NCBI GenBank assembly: GCA_051294375.1
Contig: CM119269.1
Coordinates: forward strand, 3,730,069-3,794,068
From: Paraspadella gotoi
Lineage: Eukaryota; Chaetognatha
Direction of reading: 5' to 3'
Length of the DNA: 64,000 nucleotides
In this document: one piece after another, positions 1-11,627 of the stretch
Numbering within the stretch: the stretch's first letter is position 1
Layout: every line of letters starts with the position of its first letter
Notes under the pieces: generated by a model
What the model saw: the letters and a program-made list of their open reading frames with translations, nothing else
Database searches by the model: none
Told to the model about the DNA's origin: nothing
Program-made: the position numbers and the translations under genes

Positions 1-472
1 GTGTATAATTAGGGCTCATACCCGACGGACTACCCACCGCATACATCCAAATGCCCCTCGATAGGGGCTCACTGAACCACGCCAACCTCCCCCCCTCTCC
101 TCCCATACTACATTTTTTTTATGCTTGGAGGAAGACAAAGGTCACAATTGAAATTCTTTGAAGAAAAAAAAATAAAAAAGAGAAAAAAAAATCCATTTCA
201 TACTTCGCCAGCAACAAAGTGGAAAAGGACTCAATAGGCGGAACAGAAGAATTCATTGTTCTTGATATATATATACGGATTATGTTTACTTTAAAACACT
301 TTTTTTTTCTTTAAATTTTTCATCTGTTTTCGTTTTTATGTTTCTGTATTTTTTTTTCGTTCTGAAGTAAGAAGAGGGGAAAAAAATAACCGTCGCTGTT
401 CTTAGGCTTACGTACGAGTGCGACCCTCAATCAACGATATGCACTTTTTGATCTACTATGAAGGAACTCTTT

Positions 473-516
<44 letters not shown>

Positions 517-2309
517 CTGCATTATGTATTAATATTGTCATTTACTGTTCTTGGGCCATCTTAATATCTCTAGAGAAGACAATCTTTGACCCTTAGATTA
601 TGTATCACTTAAATATTTCCTTTCAGATGCTTTATCGTCATTTTAACCACAACTCTTTCCTCAGTCAAAGCGACATCCTCTCTTTCATCAGATTCCCACC
701 CTTCCATTTTATAACTCATTTACTATCACCCTTTCACTCCCCAAAACGCCACCTCTTTATCACTCATTCACTCACCCCATGTCACACCACAATCCATTCT
801 TTTATCACACAGGCATCCATTCAAATTATCACACCCCACACTCCTTATTATCACACCGTCGTCCATCTCCTTTATCACTCCGCCACCCAATCACGCAACG
901 GCGTGTGAGGTCCGTCCGTCCGTCCGTGATTCTTTGCTTCTTCTCATCCTTCGATCGCCAAAATACGATAATGGTCGTAATGATAGCGATGATAGTAATG
1001 ATAGCGATGACGATCGTATCAATGAAAAAAAAATATTTCTTATTTTCTTCCAATTGATAAAACGGGGCCGGGGAGCGTTTATCTCTAAAGAAAATAAAAG
1101 ATAAAGGAGGAGGGAGAGAAAGGAGAAAGAGAGAGACAGAGAGAGAAAGCGCTCAAAGCTGTGGTCAAAGCTGAAATAACAATAGTATTTATGGCTGGGG
1201 AAATAATGGGATAAAAAGCAAATGGTATAATAGGATAAACAATAGTAGCTAAGTTGCTAGAAGTGGAACTTTCGCTGGAAGCTGAGATATAAAATTTTTT
1301 TTAAAAAATGAACAGAAACGAGGAATCAAAAGTTAATTTGTTGCTTCGTTGCTTTCGAAAAGCTTAACCGACGCCAATGCCGCCACCGCCGAATACAGCG
1401 GCGACCGTCCCCGCCGCTGCTGACACCGCCTCTGCCTTCGCAGCCGCCGCCTGCCGCTGTCTTCGCGGTCGTTTATAGATAAATAAGGAAATGTTTCTAG
1501 TATTTTGGAATAGGAATTTTGGAACAATAATTAATTAATGTGGAAATATAATATATAGACGATTTGCTCTAAGCTTTTAAGAATCATGACTACTACAACA
1601 ACAACAACAACAATAACAACAACGACGACGACGCCAACACACTCCCGCTCCTGGATTTATTTTTATCGAAGAAACTTCATCTTTCATTTTTTTCGAACAG
1701 AAATCTCACCTCTCCCGTGGGAGGGAAAGTTTTCATGAATAAGGAAGGAAACCAATCATCATCATCATCATCATTCGTTCGTCGTCGTCGTTCGTCGTCG
1801 TCGTTCGTCGTACGTCATCATCGTCGTCATCGTCGGTCATCGTCGAAGTCAAAATAATCATAATCGTCGCCGTCGTTAATGTCATCGCTATTGCCGTCAT
1901 TGGCAGCATCGTCGCCATTGATTAATCATCGTTAATCATCATTAATCATCATAAATCGATTAATTTTGCCATCATCATTATCATAAGTTGTCGGCATCAA
2001 CGTCGTCATCGTCGTTGTCGTCGTCATCGTCGTCGTGGTCGTCGTCATCGTCGACGTCGCGAGATCGATTTTTTTTTCCTTTTCAGATCCAGGCGAGATA
2101 AGAATGTAATGATCTTGGAAGGAAATTATTATTCCAGATATTGAAAGCTTCTCATCTGGGGATTGAGCCAACATTTCTTTTCTCTCTCGCTGCCAAAATT
2201 GATTAAAATTATCGTGAGGACAGTCAGATCGACGGAAGGGAGATGGTTGGCCTTTGACCCGACTTAACTTTTTGCCCGATCTAACGAGCTCTCTCTCTCT
2301 CTCCTCTCT

Positions 2310-2344
<35 letters not shown>

Positions 2345-2495
2345 TCTCTCTCTCTCTTCTCTCTCTCTCTCTTGTTATTTTTTTTTAATTTCACAACAAA
2401 ATGTTGAAGGGATTAAACCTCTTTCACACTGTCAAGTAGTAAATCGAAAACCTAGACAGCAGTTTTTCTGTCTGGCGTTCAACCTTTCCGAAAAC

Positions 2496-2526
<31 letters not shown>

Positions 2527-4773
2527 CGAGAGAGAGAGAGAGAGAGAGGAGAAGAGAGAGAGAGAAGATAGAGAGAGAGAGTAGAGAGGCTTTGGTTATC
2601 GTTAGGCACCCTTAAAAATCAAAACATTGAAAAAGTAAACAAACTACGGTTTGATGTATACAAAGTTCGGACGCCTCCGAATGGGAGTCAACCTCGTTAT
2701 TTTTTCCCTTCCTGTCACCACCGCCTTAAATCTTCACGAACCATCTTCCAACCGAATCACCCCGAACCTTTTACTCAAACCCTTCTAATCACCCAATCAC
2801 TTCTAGGATCGTCTTATTTCTGGATCTCACAAGTGAATCAAAACAATCCCCTTATTAACCACCGGATTCACAGACCACCCATCATTTAAATATTAACCCC
2901 TTCCTTCATTTTAAGCTTCTACAGTGGATGCCTACTCTTCATTAAAAAATGGAATGAAATAACTGGAAACTAATGTCTCGGGGTCAGAGGTTTGTTCATC
3001 GTATTAAATTTTAAATGTTAAATGCCACGTTTAATCAGGATTAATGTATAGGTTTGCTGATAAAGAAACTGATCAGGATGTATGCGTAGTTAAAATGAAA
3101 ATCACTGTACAATACTGGAACTAGATGAGGATAACCTCATAATCACTCAATCACTAAATTACTCGACTAATCTATAAACACGAGAATTCGACTAGTCCAA
3201 CGAAAAAGTTTAGTTTTCAAATCTCGCCAACTTCTTTGGAAGCGTCGGTCCGAGTCGCGAATAACAAACTCGGATGACAATAACAATAACAAACTCTGAA
3301 CCGGCGAATCGTAAACAAAATTTCCTCATTTTTGCTTCTTTTTCTTCTCTTTTTTTTTTTTTAAATTCTTCCCAAACTTGTCGAAATTTTTCGCGCTTTA
3401 TCCAAATTCTTCAAAAGATAAACAAACAAATCCAGAGTTGACGGCGGAGACGTCAAAGTCGAGTCTTCTTCTTTTGTTTTACATCATGATCGTCGTCGTC
3501 GTCGTCATTCTCGTCGTTGACATCGTCTCTTCATTGTCCAGAATGGAAAAGTCGATTCGTTTGACGTCGCGTCACGCCCGTCCCATAGTTTACTACTAAG
3601 GCGTCTTCATCAGAACTTTATCATTTTTAATTCGTGACTCTTGCAGGATTAAAGTCTGAATGATCGATGATTAGAAGAATAATGGAAAGAGTAACAATTT
3701 TGAGAGAGGAAAGGCCGGTTTATCAATAATTTCAAAAAAATTAAAGAAAAAATAATGAAAAAAAAACAAACCCAGAGTCCAGCGAGGTCAAGATCCTCTC
3801 AACTTTTGTCAATTTAAAGATGAAATTTAGGCAGAGATATATTATATATATATATGAAATTGGTACAACCAATATAAAAATTATCCATTCATTCATTCAT
3901 TCATATGAAATTATAGGGCCAATCAATAAAGAAAGGGAGAACTACAAAAGAAAATCCTGGATTGAATGAAGAGAAGGAGAAGAAAAAGGAAGAGAAAAAT
4001 GAGCCTGACGATGAGATTAATAATCTACTTCCCGATTTATTATTATTATTTTTTCTCTAATAAATAATCTAAAGCTTTTGGCAGAAAACCGAGAAAGTAG
4101 CTAATTTTTTTTTTTTTTTTTTTTTTTTGCCAAAAATATACAATGACAAAAATGGATTAAATAATTTTTGAATCCTTAATTTCCTTTAAGAAGGACTGTA
4201 TCTAATTCAGAATTCTCATAATTCGCTAATCCAAAGCACCTACTGTTTTAACGGGAGTTTATCTCGAAAAAAAAAAATTGGCAACGTGCCGTTTAACTTT
4301 GAATCAATAAATATTTCTCTGTCGTCGTCGTCGTCGTCGTCGAAAACATTTTAATTCGAGCGAATGCCCCGAAGGGGATTTCGGCGGTCATCGCTGAAAA
4401 GGAGGAGGAGGAAGAGGAGGAGGAAGAGGAGGAGGAAGAGGACGTAAATCGATGTAAATCTGAAATTCCGTTTGGACGACAACTTCGGCGGCTGCCAATC
4501 GTCTTAGACTCTGTTTCTAAGACTCACTTAACATCACTTCTCCTTACCTCCCTTATTCTTTATTTTCTTTCTTTTTTGTAATTGCATTGTTTATCAATTT
4601 TTATTCTAATCTTCTTTTTCTTAGCCTTTAACTTCATACCTTTTTTTTATCTCATTCTTTCTCGTCTATTTTGATATTTCCTATGATTTTTTTTGTCTTT
4701 TGTTGTCTTACTTACTTTCCCTCTTTTAACTTAATTTCGGCACCTCTCTCCTCTCTCTCATCTCTCTTCTCTC

Positions 4774-4809
<36 letters not shown>

Positions 4810-5505
4810 CCTCTCTTCTCTCTTCTCCTCTCTCTCCCCCTCCCTTCCTCTCCCTTATCTTTTCTTTTCTCCTTATTTTCTATCTGTTCTTGCATCCTCC
4901 TTTTATCTTTATCTCAGCTCCTCTTCCGATATCCGCATCCCTTTCCTACTCTCCCTTTCGCCCAATTCTTTCTTCATCCTCTCTTCCTCCTCATCTTCTT
5001 CCTCCGCCCCCACCTCCTCTGCCCAAATGATTAAAGACTCATCTTCTTCCTGTCGTTAATTATCTCCCGCGTTCGACCGTCAGGTGGCGGAGGAAGGAAT
5101 CCAGGGGGCGGAAAAAAAGGGGGGGGGTTAAGGAAAGGGGTCGCGATGGTGAAGCGTTAGGTTGATATGAAATGAATAAAAGGAGAGAGAAAAAAATGAT
5201 TCGGTATAACTATGCCAATACCTTAATCAAATAAAAAAAAAAATTTTTGAGAAAATTACTTATCATTTGGAGAAAAAACTATGGCTTTCAATGATGATCA
5301 GAAGCGGTGAGCTAAAAAAAACAGCTTCTTACAATATAACAGTAAGTAGAAGACAACCAGAAATAAATACGAAATAAAGACGAGTAAAATTAGGATTACT
5401 ACGGTAAAATGATTTGAATAATGATTTACGATAAGACTTATTAAGAGGCTAGAATCGAAGCGAAATAAACGAAGGATAGATAATAATAATAATAGATAAT
5501 AATAG

Positions 5506-5592
<87 letters not shown>

Positions 5593-6650
5593 GTGCGAAA
5601 GAGAATGAATTTCCTCCGAAAAGGAGAGGATCTCCCTATTTATAACCGGAGGCGGATTCGGTGGAAGAGACATCCAGATAAAAATGTCAGCTGCCAAGTG
5701 GCGGGTCGTCGTTGAAGGCGGGGTTAGGGAAAGGGGGGGGAGGTAAAGGACAACGTCGGCGACAGATTTCACTACTACTAGTTGAAGAAGAAGAAGAAAA
5801 AAAAGAACTATCATTCACTCCCGATTCGCTTTGAGTACAGAAAAAAAGGAGTTTGGACGGGAGCCAATTAATATTTTAAGAAAAAAAAAGGAGAATCGAA
5901 GAAACTCCTTTCAAAAAAAAAATAAATTTTTTTGTAAATATTCTTTAATTTTTTTTTGGTTTGATATTTTTTTAAAGTTTGTACTGACGTTTTAATTTCA
6001 TTTTATATTGGTGTGGATTCAAACTGAAAAGAAGGAAGCCGCAGAGAAAAATAAATTTTTTTTAATAATGATGTTAAATGTAGTAAAAAAATGTATTCTT
6101 TTTCAAAAACTGCATCTGATATTGTCATTAAAAAGAACGGCCTATGCAATCGTTCGACTGCATAGTGAATACATAGTGCTTTACTGATGTCACCACCCAG
6201 ACATCATACTCGTCATGGATTTCAGCCCATTCTTATCTTTCCCTCGCCAGGGTGGTCAGTAACAACTTTAGAGATATCCCCGCCTCAGCCTCGACGGGGT
6301 GGTCGATCCGTTTTCCCTGTTTTTCCGAATTATTAAAAAGCCTCCCGCTTTTTTTTTTTTCTCCTTTCTTTTCGCCGTAGAATTCGGCTTTCGCTAAAAT
6401 GTCAGACTCAGAATAAAAATATAAAAAAAATAGAGAGAGAGAATAACAAAAGTCCCTTCTTTCCCTTTTCCCTCCTTTATTTAACTTTTTTTGTCCCCAG
6501 CGATGATAGAGCGAAAAGGAGTTAAACAAAAAAAAACGTTAAAAAGTGTATGATAGGAAGATTTTGAAAATAGTGCCCAAAAAGTCGGGCCAGACTTTAC
6601 CATTTTTTACAGTATGAAATAGTCTGCAATAAAAATATTTTTTCCTTGAC
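1..6650. other. Non-coding, microsatellite-rich AT-rich region
   Basis: No gene is recognised here. Short reading frames are low-complexity translations of simple repeats. Visible tracts are GA repeats near 475-513 and 2500-2588, CT repeats near 2288-2372 and 4743-4840, a CAA/CGA tract near 1590-1635, ATC/GTC trinucleotide tracts near 1757-1830 and 2000-2060, a GTC tract near 4321-4343, a GAG-type purine tract near 4399-4442 and several poly-T or poly-A runs. A short GC-rich island at about 1370-1480 has no splice context that I could use. Confidence 0.7.
5477..5592. repeat. (TAA)n microsatellite
   Basis: An uninterrupted ATA/TAA trinucleotide array follows a short imperfect leader. It is one of the longest pure trinucleotide tracts in the window and produces an artificial poly-Tyr reading frame on the minus strand. 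Confidence 0.95.
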
Positions 6651-6689
6651 TTATGATGTTAGATTTTGATTAAATTCATTTTCCTCACC

Positions 6690-7135
6690 CATAGAAGCAT
6701 TTTAATATGTAACAATATATAAGAAATGCTTAAAAAATTTTTTTGGAAAATTGTAATTTTTAAAAATGGATTCTGATAAAGATTTAAAACTTAAATAAAG
6801 GTTAGTATTACAAATTTTAAAAAATTTAATAATAAATGGGTTTAAATTTTTAAAAAACCTTATCACCTTATCATCATCGTCATCATTCAATAAATTTGAT
6901 GGTTTTTATTAATTTTTATAAACATATCATTAAAATTTCAAAAAGTTGTAATAATAACCTTCATCTAACTTTTCAAGCTCTATCAGAATCTGATAAAAAA
7001 ATTAAAATTTACCCAAAAATATTTTTGACATTATATACTATTTGGATAATATAAAATAGCATCCATGCGTTTAACTATAAGATAAATGTAAAATTTTTTA
7101 TTTTATTTTCATGATCTTTAATAAACACATAAACA
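6690..7135. mobile_element. AT-rich foldback element, family 2, copy a
   Basis: The two halves of this interval are inverted copies of each other: a GATTCTGATAAAG-type arm and an AATAAAGGTT segment on the left are mirrored on the right by AACCTTCATCTAAC and CTATCAGAATCTG. The centre holds a TCATCATC tract. A second copy with the same order of motifs lies at about 17335-17765, and part of the right arm recurs near 36790-36890. This looks like a foldback MITE; exact ends are uncertain. Confidence 0.55.
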
Positions 7136-7339
7136 ATATTTATACCGGACTTCTGTTAGTTTGTTAACCAAAAACTAGTTTGAGCCGGATATGCCCACTA
7201 GAGTGGAGCACTCAAGAACAAAAAAATTATTTGAATGATCGAACAATGATATTTAGATGTGAGATAGTATGATTAACTAGTACAAAAAATATCTTGTTCA
7301 TATTATCTCGGGAACAGAATAGTAAAATATAATATATTT

Positions 7340-7692
7340 GTAGTAATATCCTTATAAAATAGTAAATTTTAAAAATAATTTTTATAAAACTTTTAATAAA
7401 GATTCAGATTCTTCATAAAAAGTTTAATCAAAAATATAAAACATGTTATAAAAAATTCTGTCATCTTTAATGTTTAAAATAAAAAAAGGTAAAAATTCCT
7501 GACTTTTTTATTCTCTGTAGTAAAAACTTATATATGTTAAAACGTTTTAGCATTTTTTGTGATCTAAACATTAAAATATCATATAACATATTTTATAAAA
7601 GTTTTTTAGTGTTTTACAGCGAATCCAAATCAGTTCTTAAAAATAAAAAAAAATTATTTTGAAATTTGACGATTTTATAAGGATATTACTAC
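7340..7692. mobile_element. Foldback MITE with 21-bp perfect terminal inverted repeats
   Basis: The element starts with GTAGTAATATCCTTATAAAA and ends with its exact reverse complement, closing with GGATATTACTAC at 7692. The interior is AT-rich and also partly self-complementary. No coding capacity is visible. Family assignment and target-site duplication could not be settled by eye. Confidence 0.7.
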
Positions 7693-7825
7693 ATAAATAA
7701 TTGAATTTGCTATACTGTTATGCTAAAAAAATTTTTAAAAGGATTTAAAATTCATTAATTATATGTCCATAGGCAGCAAAAAAATAATGTTCAATCACTC
7801 AATCTTTTCATCACTCCACCCTAAT

Positions 7826-8446
7826 GCCCACGATCACTAGCGGTAGTTAATTAATTAATTAATTCAAATAATTAATTAATATTTGACGACGATGAGGGCA
7901 ACGCTGACAACAATAACGCCGATGACGATTAATTGATTGATTTACTTGATTGATTGATTGATGATTGAATAATCAATATATTGATAAATAAATTGATTAA
8001 TTAATTTACTGATTAAATAATTATTGATTAATATTAACTAATTGATTTGTTAACTGATTAATTATTTTAATAATTAATATTAAAAGAAAAAGAAGCATAA
8101 TCAATTATCGAAACAGGTTTTTTATTTTTCCCATTTAACCTCATTTATACTTAAACGATTCCATTGCAACTTGATTTCTAGCTTAATCTTACACTTTCCA
8201 ACCCACATACAAAATTTCAAGTAAATCGCCCCATAAAATCACGAGTAATAGGGTTCAAAGCTAAGGTGGGACGGACGGGGGGACAGACGGACGGACAGAC
8301 GTACATAAATTTTTTACATAATTTATCATAATTCGATGTTCTGACATGTTTTAAGTGAATGACCGAGAAGATTGAGGGGATGGACCGACGGACCGACAAA
8401 GTGAATTATTGAGCCGGAATCTGCTGTAAACAGATCCGGCTAAAAA
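7826..8446 (+). mobile_element. Element family R1, copy a (5' end missing)
   Basis: This copy has an ATTA-rich left part, then a middle segment containing a GGACGGACGGACAGACG tract, then an end made of GTGAATTAT followed by a hairpin whose arms read GCCGGAATCTG and CAGATCCGGC. The same order is seen in the copies at 11628-12590 and, inverted, 17775-18411. The expected start GTCGGATCTG is not present, so the copy is truncated. Confidence 0.6.
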
Positions 8447-8449
8447 AGA

Positions 8450-8532
8450 ACACAATGAAAAATAACGTGGCAAAACAGTCTGCTGATTTTGCCCCTTTAA
8501 AGTTGCTTCTGAGACAAATTAATTGGTTGTTA
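8450..8532 (+). repeat. 83-bp dispersed repeat, copy 1
   Basis: The segment beginning ACACAATGAAAAATAACGTG is repeated almost base for base at 54332-54418, 46 kb away, ending in both cases at AATTGGTTGTTAC. No coding function is visible. It directly follows the end of an R1 element here, so it could be a fragment of another mobile element. Confidence 0.7.
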
Positions 8533-9002
8533 CTTTTGTCTAAGTCTAAGTCTAAGTCTAAAATTTTCTAGTATTTTAGACGTATTTTTGAAAACTTTAT
8601 ATAATTACTATATTTTACAAAAACAACATCTTGAAAAACATTTTAAATTAATTTAAAAAATTGATTGACTGATTTTCGAAAAAAAAAAAAACATTTTGTA
8701 ACATGAGGATAATGGATTTAGAGTTAGAAAAAAAAATTGCAATTCTAAAAAAATCAGTCTCTACCCTTTCGATTTTGCTTGTCTGATTTTTTATTTTTTG
8801 TTATATTTTGATTTTCTAAGCATGTTACGCCGGTCATGACAAGACACGACCGTGGCCGGACGTTAAACGCTTTTAACGCAGCGTTGGTGGTTTTAAATAT
8901 TGTTTTTATTCTCGTTTTTAAAGTTATTTTAATCTCACGTTTTAACTTTTTATTGTCGAAATTATACTCATTAATATCATCCTTCTTTTATAAACTCGTT
9001 CT
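8533..9002. other. AT-rich spacer, no gene seen
   Basis: Contains a triple TAAGTC repeat near 8541-8558 and AT-rich sequence. A short reading frame at 8836-9054 has no recognisable content and overlaps the start of a mobile element. Confidence 0.5.
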
Positions 9003-9450
9003 CGTTGTCGGTCCGTCAGTCCCCCCCCAAAACTTGAACGACAATTACTACTAATTGTGTGGGGCGATTGACTTAAAATTTTGTATGTGGGTAGGAAAGT
9101 ACGTGATTCAGCAGAAAAATCAAGTTTCGATGAAATCGTCTGAGTGGAAATGAATTTAAAATGGAAAAACAAAAATCTATTTCACTATTCGATCATGCTT
9201 TTTTACTTTTTATATTAATTGTAAATTCAAGCTGCATTTATTAATTATTAATAAATAAGTAAATAATTATTTAATTAATTAATAATTAATTATTTTATTT
9301 TGTGATCGAGATTGTTTGTGAATGAGAGGTGAGACAAATTGGAAAACGATTTTGACACGAATAAAAAAGATTATTATTAATTAATTATTTATCTGATCAG
9401 CTGCTTACCGCTAATGATTGTGAGCAGATCCGGCATTGTTTACTCAAACT
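9003..9450 (-). mobile_element. Element family R1, copy b (inverted, internally deleted)
   Basis: The interval contains TTTTGTATGTGGGTAGGAAAG and GTCTGAGTGGAAATGA, matching the interior of the copy at 17775-18411, then an ATTA-rich block and the terminal GCAGATCCGGCATTGTTTAC. The other end is cut off near GTCGGTCCGTCAG. It lies in the opposite orientation to the copy at 7826-8446, about 560 bp away. Confidence 0.6.
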
Positions 9451-10461
9451 TGTTTTTAAGCCTGCAACTGTTATGCTACATTTTTCATTATATCTAAAGA
9501 CAAAAATGTTAATGTTCTAATGCTAATATTATATTTATCAATTAGTAGTATGTAATCCTCCTAGTCTCCAGGTAATTATTCAAAACGGAAAGTGTGTAGT
9601 TCTGAACATTGCTCGATGCCATTTGCACCGTGATCAGTTTGTGACGGCGGCGATGACTAGGGTGTCGGCGAAGCCTACGGTTGCAGTGTTCCAGGAGGCC
9701 GGACGCTTATCTCGCATAGCCGAGTAAAGCAGAAGTGGATATTGAGGATCGCCCCTTAAAAATCTAGGAAGGCATGTCGGATCGCTCCTGTTGGTTTTTA
9801 AAGTAGTTAAAATATCAAGGTAATTCTGTCATTGCTGTAAAATGTGATACCTGGTGAGAACCATGATCCATCCTGTATCCCCGGTACAAGGTGTAATCAG
9901 TTGGAACACATGGAACAGCCTTGGGAACATTTGGAAGTAAGGACCTAAAATTGTCAATGTTACAATTGAATTTATTTTTAAAAATTTGTATTTTTTTTTC
10001 AAGATCATGAAATTTAAAATAATTTCTTCACGATCATTTACTTTATTGCCGTGACCCCATGATCGTTAATTTATGATCATCAAATAAAAAAAAAATATTT
10101 TAAATTAATAATTTATAATTGTCAATGAAAGCCCTTTAAATAAAATGAACTTTGAATTTAACTCTAATTCGAGAAATATCCGTGGAACGCGAATGTTTCC
10201 AAAATCTAAAAATACGGAAAAGCCATGTTGAAATGTAGTTTTCATCTGGCTCGGATCGCGCATGATCAAGGCTTATTTTTGATTGAAGTCCTCCTTGGAT
10301 AACCTACCCTGGGTCAATAGTTTTCAATACAGACCGGAACCCGCTTAAAGAAACTTTTAGCGTGCGAAAAACTTATTTCCTTTCTATATGCTCCGAATTC
10401 AGTATAAACCATCTAAATGTACCTGCGCTCTTTACCTAAAACAGTTAGTGGAAACAATATA
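9451..10461. other. Non-coding region, no gene seen
   Basis: The stretch 9580-9930 is more GC-balanced than its surroundings, but no open frame of useful length and no family similarity were found. The rest is AT-rich. Confidence 0.5.
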
Positions 10462-10697
10462 GTGAAGAGACAGTAATTATTGATATATGTTAGTGACAGA
10501 ACCGTTCAATATAAGCAGTCCCTGAGCTTCGGATCAGGCTGTAACACCGTGTTACAGGCAGGTTAAGCGCCCCGTCCCTCTTAACTGCTAGGCGGCCACC
10601 GGGCTAGAACCCCGGACCTTTGGGTTGGGAGGCGAATGACTTGCCTCCGGCACCAATGGCTGCTGATGAACGGTTGGTGGATTTTAGTCCACCATAA
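10462..10697 (-). mobile_element. tRNA-derived SINE, copy 1
   Basis: This is one of five related copies in the window (others at 10858-11089, 18838-19050, 53805-54040 and a fragment at 60018-60064). On the plus strand it begins GTGAAGAGACAGTAATTATT and ends near GTCCACCATA. The tRNA-like part, read on the minus strand, carries a 5-bp/7-nt T-arm hairpin. It forms one arm of a large inverted repeat with copy 2, separated by about 160 bp. A Pol III SINE is an inference from the promoter-like boxes; no encoded protein is present. Confidence 0.7.
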
Positions 10698-10857
10698 TAG
10701 TTTGCTTCGATGGTTTTAAAATAAAAATAAAATGATTATATAATTTTGATACGAAAAATTAGTTAATTCGATTGCTTTAGCAAGCATTCACAATTGAATA
10801 AAAAGTTGAACGTTTTGTGTTTATCTTATAGGCAAGACTATAAAGTTTCTGAAACCG

Positions 10858-11089
10858 TTATGGTAGGCTAAAATCCACCAACCGTTCATCATTGGTGTCA
10901 GAGGCAAGTCATTAGCCTCCCAACCCAAAGGTCCGGGGTTCTCGCCCGGTCGTCGCCTAGCAGTTAAGAGGGCCGGGCCGGCGCTTAACCCGCCTGTAAC
11001 ACGGTGTTACAGCCTGATCCGAAAATCAGGGACTGCTTATAATTAACGGTTCTGTCACTAACACATAATAATAATTACTGTCTCTTCAC
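10858..11089 (+). mobile_element. tRNA-derived SINE, copy 2
   Basis: In this orientation the element has an A-box-like TGGTGTCAGAGG at 10893-10904 and a B-box-like GGTTCTCGCCC at 10937-10947. The latter lies in a perfect T-arm-like hairpin: stem CCGGG at 10933, loop GTTCTCG, stem CCCGG. Box spacing fits a tRNA-derived Pol III promoter. The rest is a tRNA-unrelated body ending in CTGTCTCTTCAC. It is inverted relative to copy 1, and the two could form a hairpin of over 200 bp. Confidence 0.75.
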
Positions 11090-11627
11090 CCTATTAATTT
11101 GTATAGTTTGTTCTGTTTTTCAAAAGAGCCAGTAAGTTTTTTTTAAAAAAAGGGAAAAAACAGTGTGACAAGTCGATTTAAATATTAATTTTGGAAATTA
11201 TAAAATGGGAATTCCAAGACGCCAAGCATTCGAAATCTGCCCATATTTATTTTGTTTTCGCCTTGACTATACAATTTTGAATAGAAGCGAGATAGAGGAA
11301 TCTTGATCGGAATTTTCGACTTGAATGATGCGCATTCCTAGTCTGTCTTGTACTTTTCATTTATTCTTTATCATTTTTTGGACAACTCGGGATGATAAAC
11401 AAGTATTTTGATTAAATTTATGTGCATAAAGTGTTTAGTATCCGAACAGGGTTTGACCCGTTTTTGAGGCTTAATCTGTTCTTACCGTCTTCCAATTTTG
11501 GGCCTAAAATTGTTTTATTGTGGCCATCTTTTGTGAACCAATTGTATGGTTTCGTATTTATTCCGTTAAAAAGGGATTCAACAACAGCGACGCTATCTTT
11601 GTAGAATGTCAGACGCACCTACGACGT
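11090..11627. other. AT-rich spacer, no gene seen
   Basis: No reading frame here shows family similarity. The two short overlapping frames near 11418-11618 lie on opposite strands and have no splice or codon support. Confidence 0.5.

Noticed and set aside
1333-1527. GC-rich island with minus-strand frame
   Set aside because: Arg/Gln-rich low complexity, no splice sites, isolated in AT-rich DNA.
5449-5814. Frame with a long poly-Tyr run
   Set aside because: It is the translation of the TAA microsatellite.
10890-10950. Functional tRNA gene
   Set aside because: The T-arm and promoter boxes are present, but no acceptor stem closes, and the unit recurs as part of a dispersed SINE.
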